A DNA stretch of 5,055 nucleotides from Candidatus Omnitrophota bacterium (GTDB lineage: Bacteria > Omnitrophota > Gorgyraeia > 2-01-FULL-45-10): contig JAKLDX010000094.1 of the NCBI GenBank assembly GCA_022703295.1, forward strand, positions 1-5,055, in the 5' to 3' direction. Shown here in pieces: positions 1 to 4,442 of this stretch. The position numbers and the translations under genes are program-made. A model generated the notes under the pieces. The model ran no database searches, was not told where the DNA came from, and was given only the letters and a program-made list of their open reading frames with translations. Every line of letters starts with the position of its first letter. The stretch's first letter is position 1.

Positions 1-26
1 GAAAATTTTGCATGGTCAAAATTTTC
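1..26. repeat. Perfect 10-bp inverted repeat
   Basis: GAAAATTTTG (1-10) and CAAAATTTTC (17-26) are exact reverse complements separated by CATGGT. Each arm contains the self-complementary AAAATTTT. The repeat lies at the window edge downstream of trpB and might extend further left. It could be a weak bidirectional termination structure or a dispersed palindromic repeat. Confidence 0.55.
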
Positions 27-48
27 GCGTCCCGAACAAACCACTCGA

Positions 49-69
49 CACAGCACATTAAGCGCTGTG
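49..69 (-). terminator. Stem-loop after trpB (weak terminator candidate)
   Basis: In minus-strand RNA the sequence pairs as an 8-bp stem with one G-U wobble and a 5-base loop (UUAAU), 11 bases after the trpB stop. There is no U-run after it, so it is not a classical intrinsic terminator. It may instead be a processing or stability structure before a downstream gene such as trpA. Confidence 0.3.
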
Positions 70-79
70 GCAAAAAATT

Positions 80-1252
80 TTAAAGAACACCCCTCACTAT
101 ATCTATATCTTTATCGCCCCTGCCTGACAGGCAGACGAGAATACTCTTGTTCTTCGAAAGCCGCTTTGCCATCCGGCTCGCGTGATACACAGCATGCGAT
201 GATTCGAGCGCCGGTATTATGCCCTCGCACTCTGTCAGCATCTTGAACCCTTCGAGCGCCTGTTTGTCGGTGACAGCGACATATTTCGCGCGGCCGCTTT
301 CTTTGAAATACGAGTGTTCCGGCCCCACGCCCGGATAGTCGAGGCCCGCCGATATCGAATGCGCGTTCAGAATCTGGCCATCCGCGTCCTGCAATAGATA
401 ACTCTTCGACCCGTGCAGAACTCCTACGGAGCCCTTGCAGAGCGTCGCGGCGTGTTTGCCGGTGCCGAGCCCAAGCCCGGCAGCTTCAACGCCTACGAAG
501 CTTACTTTGTCGTTCAGGAAGGGATAAAATATGCCCATGGAGTTGCTTCCGCCGCCGACACACGCAACTATGTGATCGGGCAGCCGCCCCTCTTTCGCGA
601 TCATCTGCCGCCTAGCCTCTTTGCCGATAACAGACTGAAAATCCCGCACCATCATCGGATACGGATGCGGCCCGGCGACAGAGCCTATGACATAATAGGT
701 AGAGCGGACGTTCGTCACCCAGTCCCGTATCGCTTCGTTCATGGCGTCTTTCAATGTCTTCGATCCGGAAGAGACCGGCGTTACTTTCGCGCCGAGCATC
801 TTCATCTTAAAAACATTCACGGCCTGTCGCTTTATGTCCTCTTCGCCCATGAATATTTCGCATTCCAGGCCAAAGAGGGCCGCTACAGTGGCGGTCGCCA
901 CCCCGTGCTGTCCTGCGCCGGTCTCAGCGATGACGCGTTTTTTCCCCATCTTAAGCGCAAGAAGCCCCTGTCCCAGAGTATTGTTTATCTTGTGCGCACC
1001 CGTATGCAGCAGGTCTTCACGTTTCAGATATATTTTAGCTCCGCCGAGATGGCCCGTCAGCCTTTTCGCATGATAAAGCAGCGTAGGCCTGCCGGCATAA
1101 TCCTTCAGCAAGCAGTTGAATTCGGCGCCGAACTTCTTATCTCTCTTTGCCGCAGAATACTCCTTCTCAAGCTCCTCCAGCGCGACCATGAGCGTCTCCG
1201 GGACGAACTTGCCGCCAAAACCGTCAAAATATCCTTTTTTATTGGGTAGCAT
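80..1252 (-). CDS. trpB: Tryptophan synthase beta chain (TrpB1 type)
   Basis: This PLP enzyme condenses indole with L-serine to give L-tryptophan, normally as a cytoplasmic alpha2-beta2 complex with TrpA. At 390 residues it is of normal length. Visible landmarks are the N-terminal FGGKFVPET (12-20), the PLP lysine K88 in LLHTGAHKINN, the catalytic glutamate E110 in AETGAGQHG, the PLP-phosphate loop GGGSN (233-237), D305 in SAGLDYPGVGPEH, and LSGRGDKD (375-382) with S376 by the pyridine nitrogen. No key residue is missing. The ATG shares one base with the trpF stop (TGATG), so translation is probably coupled; an AAGGA lies about ten bases upstream, inside the end of trpF. It is the last trp gene visible. 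Inverted repeats follow the stop, and trpA is not seen. Confidence 0.98.
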   Translation of the reverse strand: MLPNKKGYFDGFGGKFVPETLMVALEELEKEYSAAKRDKKFGAEFNCLLKDYAGRPTLLYHAKRLTGHLGGAKIYLKREDLLHTGAHKINNTLGQGLLALKMGKKRVIAETGAGQHGVATATVAALFGLECEIFMGEEDIKRQAVNVFKMKMLGAKVTPVSSGSKTLKDAMNEAIRDWVTNVRSTYYVIGSVAGPHPYPMMVRDFQSVIGKEARRQMIAKEGRLPDHIVACVGGGSNSMGIFYPFLNDKVSFVGVEAAGLGLGTGKHAATLCKGSVGVLHGSKSYLLQDADGQILNAHSISAGLDYPGVGPEHSYFKESGRAKYVAVTDKQALEGFKMLTECEGIIPALESSHAVYHASRMAKRLSKNKSILVCLSGRGDKDIDIVRGVL

Positions 1253-1872
1253 CAGTCAAGTTTCCTTACATTTTCTACGAACTTTTTCATAAGTTTCAAG
1301 TCTTTCTTGCCGGGCGCGTCTTCCACTCCGGTAGAAACATCAACGCCGTACGGCGCTATCTCTTTTATGGCTTTCGCCACGTTGGAAGGGTTAAGCCCTC
1401 CCGACAATATGACGGGTTTTAATATCTCAAAATCCTTTAATATGCCCCAGTCAAAAGTCTCGCCGGTCCCGCCCACGGAATCGGTCTTATATGTATCCAA
1501 TAATATAAAATCCGTGTCGTAATCGTTTATCTTTTTCAGGCCTTTCTTGTCTTTTAACCTGAATGCCTTGATGACCTTGTACTTATCCCTGAAGCCGTCA
1601 CAATAATCCGGTGTTTCATCGCCGTGGAATTGCAGGATATCCAGCGCGGTATCTTCCGCTATCTGCAGCACTTTATCTTTCGCTTCATTTACGAACACCC
1701 CCACCTTACCTATATACGGAGGAAGCTCATTGGCAATATCACCAACCGTCCTGGGCTCGACGTACCTTTTGGATTTCGCGTAAAAGACGAATCCCAGTAT
1801 ATCCACGCCTAGCGCGGCCGCATCCAGCGCGTCTTTCTTATTCGTTATCCCGCATATTTTGATTCGTGTCAT
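1252..1872 (-). CDS. trpF: Phosphoribosylanthranilate isomerase
   Basis: TrpF catalyses the Amadori rearrangement of N-(5'-phosphoribosyl)anthranilate to CdRP, the substrate of TrpC. It is a single (beta/alpha)8 barrel of 206 residues, the usual length. The catalytic pair is present: general base C7 in KICGIT and general acid D126 in LLDT. Other family motifs are R36 in SKRYVEP, LQFHGDE (80-86), GGTGETFDW (134-142), LSGGLNP (157-163) and the phosphate-binding DVSTGVED (178-185), where many relatives have DVSSGVE. The ATG at 1872 is preceded by AAAGAG at a suitable distance. It is separated from trpC by 122 bases of A+T-rich inverted repeat, which is unusual inside a trp operon, and it overlaps trpB by one base. 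It is not fused to trpC as in enterobacteria. Confidence 0.97.
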   Translation of the reverse strand: MTRIKICGITNKKDALDAAALGVDILGFVFYAKSKRYVEPRTVGDIANELPPYIGKVGVFVNEAKDKVLQIAEDTALDILQFHGDETPDYCDGFRDKYKVIKAFRLKDKKGLKKINDYDTDFILLDTYKTDSVGGTGETFDWGILKDFEILKPVILSGGLNPSNVAKAIKEIAPYGVDVSTGVEDAPGKKDLKLMKKFVENVRKLD

Positions 1873-1880
1873 AGCACTCT

Positions 1881-1992
1881 TTAACTAATAACTTAAATGT
1901 TAAAACTAAAAACTATAACTGAAAACTTAAAACTAACTATACAGGTCCGAAGGACACATAAGTTTTTAGTTATTAGTTTTAAATTTTTAGTT
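1881..1992. repeat. A+T-rich inverted repeat filling the trpC-trpF spacer
   Basis: The left arm (1881-1937) is built of AAAACT-like units, such as TTAAAACT, AAAAACT, ATAACT and GAAAACT. The right arm (1960-1992) is their approximate reverse complement, with AGTTTTTAGTT, ATTAGTTTTAAA and TTTTTAGTT. Between them sits a perfect GTCC-GAA-GGAC palindrome (1945-1955). The transcript could fold into a long A-U hairpin with a G+C apex between trpC and trpF. It might affect mRNA stability or trpF expression, or be a small non-coding repeat insertion. Confidence 0.65.
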
Positions 1993-1994
1993 CT

Positions 1995-2771
1995 CTAGTA
2001 CCTCATTATCTCCCGCATCTTTGCCGCGATATCGTCAGCTTCCATGAACGCCTCTCCTATCAGCACCGCGTTCACGCCGAGAGATTTTAAAAACATCACG
2101 TCTTCATAAGACTTTATCCCGCTTTCCGAGACCTTTACCTTGTTCTGCGGGATCATCCTGATAAGTTTCTGCGTAACGCTCAGGTCAACCTTAAACGAAT
2201 GCAGGTCCCTGTTATTTATACCTATAATAGAGCAGCCGGTTGCAAGGGCCTTTTCCACATCCTCTTCATTATGGGCCTCCACCAGGACGTCCAGCCCCAG
2301 GGAATTGGCAAGGTTATAAAAACCGATTATCTCGTTTGTGGAAAGCAGCTCCGCTATCAAAAGCATCGCATCAGCGCCTGAAGCAACGGTCTCGTATATC
2401 TGGTATTCGTCGAGTATGAAATCTTTCCTCAGCACCGGCAGAGATACGTTCTCTTTGACCTTTTTTATGTATTCAAGCTTTCCCTCAAAGAACCTTTCGT
2501 CGGTCAGAACGGATAGCGCGCTGGCGCCATGCGCCTGATACGTGATCGCTATCTTGGTCGGGTTGAAGTCCCCTCTCAATATCCCCTTTGACGGCGACGC
2601 CTTCTTTATCTCCGCTATCAGATTTATATGATGCGGCCTCGATATATTTTTTTTGAACGAACTGCGGACACAAATGTTCCTGACCTCGCGAACAAGTTCT
2701 GCCTGAGGCTTCACCTTCTTAGCCTCTTCCACGACACGCCTTTTTTCCTCTATTATCCGCGATAGTATCAT
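1995..2771 (-). CDS. trpC: Indole-3-glycerol phosphate synthase
   Basis: TrpC converts CdRP to indole-3-glycerol phosphate with loss of CO2 and water. It is a stand-alone (beta/alpha)8 barrel of 258 residues, typical of monofunctional enzymes. The catalytic and binding residues known from the Sulfolobus enzyme have clear counterparts: E54 and K56 in AEIKKASPSKG, K116 (general acid) in LRKDFILDEYQ, E165 in VLVEAH, N186 in GINNRDL, and E216/S217 in VSESGI. SVLTDERFFEG (87-97) and LIGEAFM (237-243) are also family signatures. The ATG follows the trpD TAA after a single base, with no strong Shine-Dalgarno, so translation is probably coupled to trpD. The stop is TAG and lies next to the right arm of the trpC-trpF spacer inverted repeat. 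Confidence 0.98.
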   Translation of the reverse strand: MILSRIIEEKRRVVEEAKKVKPQAELVREVRNICVRSSFKKNISRPHHINLIAEIKKASPSKGILRGDFNPTKIAITYQAHGASALSVLTDERFFEGKLEYIKKVKENVSLPVLRKDFILDEYQIYETVASGADAMLLIAELLSTNEIIGFYNLANSLGLDVLVEAHNEEDVEKALATGCSIIGINNRDLHSFKVDLSVTQKLIRMIPQNKVKVSESGIKSYEDVMFLKSLGVNAVLIGEAFMEADDIAAKMREIMRY

Positions 2772-2772
2772 A

Positions 2773-3780
2773 TTATTTATTTGTGAACTCTATCAGTTTA
2801 GTTAACTTATCCATAGCCCTGAGCGAATCTATGGATTCGGCCGCCATCTTCATGCCTTCCCCGGTATTTTTCGCCTTCCCGCCGCAGATGATTGCCGCAC
2901 TCGCGTTCATCAGGACAACATCGCGCCTCGGAGACTTCTCGCCTTTCAATATCGAAAGAACGATCTCGACATTCTCCTTCACACCGCCGCCTCTTAAGAT
3001 ACCGTGCTGCGCTGTTTTTACGCCGAAATCCTCGGGCGCGGAAAGGTAGGTCTTCAGCCTGCCGCTCTCCAGTTCCGTGATCTTGGTCTTGTCCGTAATA
3101 GTTATCTCGTCGAGGCCGTCCATGCCATGCACAACAAATGCCCTTTTGATATCTAAGTTCTTCAGGACCCTTGCCATTATCTCGGTCAGATTCATGGCGT
3201 ATACGCCCATCACCTGGGCCTTGGCGCCGGCCGGATTGGAAAGCGGGCCCAGGATATTGAATATCGTCCGGCCTTTCAGCTGCTTTCTCGCCTCCGCCGC
3301 ATGTCTCATGGCAGCGTGGAACACCTGGGCGAACATGAAACCCATGCCGACCTCTTGTATGCTCGCGGCGACCTTTTCCGGCGGTATGTCGATCTTCACG
3401 CCGAGCCCCTCAAGGACATCGGCCGACCCGCAATGTCCGGATGCGCTCCTGTTGCCGTGCTTGGCTATCTTCACGCCGCATCCGGCGGCGACAAGCGCCG
3501 CAGCAGTGGATACATTAAAGGTGTTTATGCCTGTCCCGCCCGTACCGCAGGTATCGACCAATATCTCGCCGTCAACATAGACAGAAAGGGCCTTATCCCT
3601 CATTACTTTAGCCGCGGCAGTTATCTCTTCCACGGTCTCGCCCTTATTCCGGAGCGCGTCGAGGAACGCGACTATATCCGCCTGCGCCGCCTTGCCGGAC
3701 ATTATCTCGTCGAAGACCTCCTGCATCTCCGGCTCCGTCAAATTTATCCTTCTGGCAACTTTCTCTATCGCTTCCTTCAT
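2773..3780 (-). CDS. trpD: Anthranilate phosphoribosyltransferase
   Basis: TrpD transfers 5-phosphoribosyl from PRPP to anthranilate. From the chosen ATG it has 335 residues, the normal length, and starts MKEAIEKVARR as expected for the helical N-terminal domain. The PRPP loop is DTCGTGG (76-82), then NVSTAAA (89-95); KHGNR (107-111), CGSADVLEGLG (117-127), GRTIFNILGPLSNP (170-183) and VHGMDGLDEIT (217-227) follow. The residue after GTGG is Thr83, where many family members have Asp. An open frame continues upstream to a TTG at 3870, and there is an ATG at 3825. I prefer 3780 because AAGGAAAGG sits four bases before it, the other two lack a ribosome site, and the extra residues match nothing in the family. 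It has no trpG fusion and is the first trp gene seen. Confidence 0.96.
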   Translation of the reverse strand: MKEAIEKVARRINLTEPEMQEVFDEIMSGKAAQADIVAFLDALRNKGETVEEITAAAKVMRDKALSVYVDGEILVDTCGTGGTGINTFNVSTAAALVAAGCGVKIAKHGNRSASGHCGSADVLEGLGVKIDIPPEKVAASIQEVGMGFMFAQVFHAAMRHAAEARKQLKGRTIFNILGPLSNPAGAKAQVMGVYAMNLTEIMARVLKNLDIKRAFVVHGMDGLDEITITDKTKITELESGRLKTYLSAPEDFGVKTAQHGILRGGGVKENVEIVLSILKGEKSPRRDVVLMNASAAIICGGKAKNTGEGMKMAAESIDSLRAMDKLTKLIEFTNK

Positions 3781-3784
3781 CGAG

Positions 3785-3793
3785 CCTTTCCTT
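3785..3793 (-). promoter_or_regulatory. Ribosome binding site of trpD
   Basis: AAGGAAAGG on the minus strand ends four bases before the ATG at 3780. It is the strongest Shine-Dalgarno-like sequence in the trpD leader and decides the start codon against the upstream TTG (3870) and ATG (3825). A small CGAA-AAGT-TTCG hairpin (3794-3805) lies directly upstream of it. Confidence 0.7.
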
Positions 3794-3860
3794 CGAAACT
3801 TTTCGGCTTCAACCCGCTCCAACATTAAATGGCCGCCAGGCCAGGGGGTTTCGCCTAATT

Positions 3861-3870
3861 TTGATATCAA
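3861..3870. promoter_or_regulatory. Palindrome TTGATATCAA in the trpD leader (possible operator)
   Basis: A perfect 10-bp palindrome lies about 55 bases downstream of the expected transcription start and about 80 bases before the trpD ATG. It could be a repressor site. It does not resemble the CTAG-containing enterobacterial TrpR operator, and a 10-bp A+T-rich palindrome can arise by chance. Confidence 0.2.
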
Positions 3871-3931
3871 GAATTTTTAGTTTTAATTAATCTATTCCGT
3901 TTCGTTTTGTTGTTATGATAGCTACTGCTCT

Positions 3932-3961
3932 AATATATTCGGGGTATTTAAACCTTATCAA
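3932..3961 (-). promoter_or_regulatory. Candidate sigma-70-type promoter for the trp operon
   Basis: On the minus strand TTGATA (3961-3956, five of six to TTGACA) is followed after 18 bases by TATATT (3937-3932, five of six to TATAAT). The -35 box overlaps an AAAATTTT tract, giving A+T-rich sequence just upstream as in UP elements. Transcription would begin near 3925 and leave a leader of about 145 bases before trpD. No Trp-rich leader peptide, T-box or TrpR-like operator is evident in that leader. Consensus match only. Confidence 0.4.
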
Positions 3962-3993
3962 AATTTTACGGCTCAACCCCCATGTCCTGTCGT

Positions 3994-4044
3994 CCATTTA
4001 ACAACATCCAAAAGTCTCGCTCGCACCACCCGTAAAAATTTTCC
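3994..4044 (-). repeat. Imperfect direct repeat, copy 1
   Basis: Read on the minus strand, this copy has GAAAATTTTT, then CGGGTG, then a G-rich GAGCGAGAC stretch, then GGATGTTGTTAAATGG. The same blocks, in the same order and orientation but with about 14 bases missing in the middle, occur at 4092-4127. The blocks were matched by eye. Confidence 0.5.
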
Positions 4045-4091
4045 TTCGCTTTATAGATAATTCCATTTCCACCTTCAATACCTTCGGCGAA

Positions 4092-4127
4092 ATTAAATAA
4101 CATCGTCCGCGTCACCCGAAAAATTTC
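4092..4127 (-). repeat. Imperfect direct repeat, copy 2
   Basis: On the minus strand this copy reads GAAATTTTT, CGGGTG, ACGCGGAC, GATGTTATTTAAT. It matches copy 1 (3994-4044) block by block apart from a central gap. The left edge of the window (26-36) also carries a TTCGGG-ACGCG pair in the same orientation, which may be a further fragment. Confidence 0.45.
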
Positions 4128-4131
4128 AACC

Positions 4132-4163
4132 TGTCCCCTTCAAACTTGACCCTATTAACCCTA
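4132..4163 (-). repeat. 32-bp direct repeat, copy A
   Basis: On the minus strand this copy starts with the TAG stop of the DUF6132-like gene, runs through TTAAT-AGGGTCA-AGT and ends GAAGGGGACA. It matches copy B (4344-4375) at 26 of 32 positions without gaps. All six differences are transitions. Similarity stops abruptly on both sides. Confidence 0.75.
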
Positions 4164-4319
4164 TTTAGATATCATCAACATCGCGCCTATAGCAGAACCG
4201 ACAAGCGTGCTGATAATAGGATTGCTTGTTAACGGGCATGCCCCTGACGCGCATTTGCCGAAATACCCCACCGCAAATCCTATTATTCCTCCTATCACCG
4301 CCCCGATCAATACCTTCAT
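4161..4319 (-). CDS. Small two-helix membrane protein, DUF6132-like
   Basis: This is a 52-residue protein with two glycine-rich hydrophobic segments (about 3-20 and 35-50). They are joined by a short polar loop, GKCASGACPLTSNP (21-34), containing Cys23 and Cys28 followed by Pro. The loop and overall plan recall the DUF6132 family of very small membrane proteins with a conserved Cys-Pro-x-Thr-Ser-Asn-Pro core; that assignment is from memory of the family. Its function is unknown. The cysteine pair could act in redox or metal handling, which is inference. The ATG at 4319 has AGGGA six bases upstream (4326-4330), a good ribosome site. The stop is TAG. One copy of a 32-bp repeat lies 24 bases before the start, and the other begins at the stop codon itself. 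Length, codon pattern and motif all argue for a real gene. Confidence 0.72.
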   Translation of the reverse strand: MKVLIGAVIGGIIGFAVGYFGKCASGACPLTSNPIISTLVGSAIGAMLMISK

Positions 4320-4343
4320 ATTCTTTCCCTATCCCTCAAAGGG

Positions 4344-4375
4344 TGTCCCCTTCGGACCTGACCCCATTAATTCTA
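4344..4375 (-). repeat. 32-bp direct repeat, copy B
   Basis: On the minus strand this copy has the core TTAATGGGGTCAGGT followed by CCGAAGGGGACA, in the same orientation as copy A and just upstream of the ribosome site of the DUF6132-like gene. GTCC (4345-4348) and GGAC (4354-4357) can pair across a 5-base loop. GGGGTCAGG / GGGGACAC-type motifs are, from general knowledge, frequent in intergenic repeats of environmental genomes, sometimes near REP-type Y1 transposases. No transposase is present here. Confidence 0.75.
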
Positions 4376-4382
4376 CGCTGGT

Positions 4383-4399
4383 GTGTCCCTTTTTGACAC
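4383..4399. repeat. Small inverted repeat GTGTC / GACAC
   Basis: A perfect 5-bp stem encloses a 7-base loop of CC and five T. It lies between repeat copy B and the tandem 14-mers and may belong to the same composite repeat element. It is too short to call a terminator. Confidence 0.4.
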
Positions 4400-4424
4400 G
4401 TCCCCACTACCTCGTCCCCGCTAC
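4397..4424 (-). repeat. Two tandem G-rich 14-mers
   Basis: On the minus strand, GTAGCGGGGACGAG (4424-4411) is followed directly by GTAGTGGGGACGTG (4410-4397), 12 of 14 identical. With a further GGGG at 4425-4428 and GGG at 4387-4389, there are four G-runs on this strand, separated by loops of 4, 10 and 12 bases. Confidence 0.6.
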
Positions 4425-4442
4425 CCCACAAATACTGATATT

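Larger units (their letters stand above)
3781..4160. other. Gene-poor spacer between the DUF6132-like gene and trpD
   Basis: I see no convincing gene in these roughly 380 bases. Reading right to left, the spacer contains most of repeat copy A (4132-4163), two diverged copies of another direct repeat (4092-4127 and 3994-4044), and AAAATTTT boxes at 4035-4042 and 3960-3967. A candidate promoter (3932-3961) and the trpD leader follow. The leader holds a TTGATATCAA palindrome and a short G+C-rich hairpin (3830-3843, TGGCC/GGCCA with a 4-base loop). That hairpin has only a three-T run after it on the minus strand, so it is a weak attenuator candidate at best. A 45-codon frame at 3966-4103 was considered and rejected. 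Confidence 0.7.

Noticed and set aside
413..1249. Long plus-strand frame opposite trpB
   Set aside because: It is a shadow of the well-conserved trpB on the other strand, with no recognisable domain or ribosome site.
3077..3828. Two plus-strand frames opposite trpD
   Set aside because: They are antisense shadows produced by the G+C-rich codons of trpD. Their translations have no family features.
3830..3843. TGGCC/GGCCA hairpin in the trpD leader as a transcription attenuator
   Set aside because: The stem is only five base pairs, has only three T after it, and no alternative antiterminator pairing or Trp leader peptide was found.
3781..3870. N-terminal extension of trpD from a TTG at 3870 (or ATG at 3825)
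   Set aside because: The extra residues do not resemble the family, neither start has a ribosome site, and AAGGAAAGG precedes the ATG at 3780.
3966..4103. 45-codon minus-strand frame with two Trp codons (residues 26 and 32), a possible trp leader peptide
   Set aside because: It begins inside repeat copy 2, contains repeat copy 1, lacks a ribosome site, its Trp codons are not adjacent, and it ends upstream of the only good promoter candidate for trpD.
3781..4160. CRISPR array or tRNA in the spacer
   Set aside because: The direct repeats are just two diverged copies without regular spacing, and no cloverleaf was recognisable.
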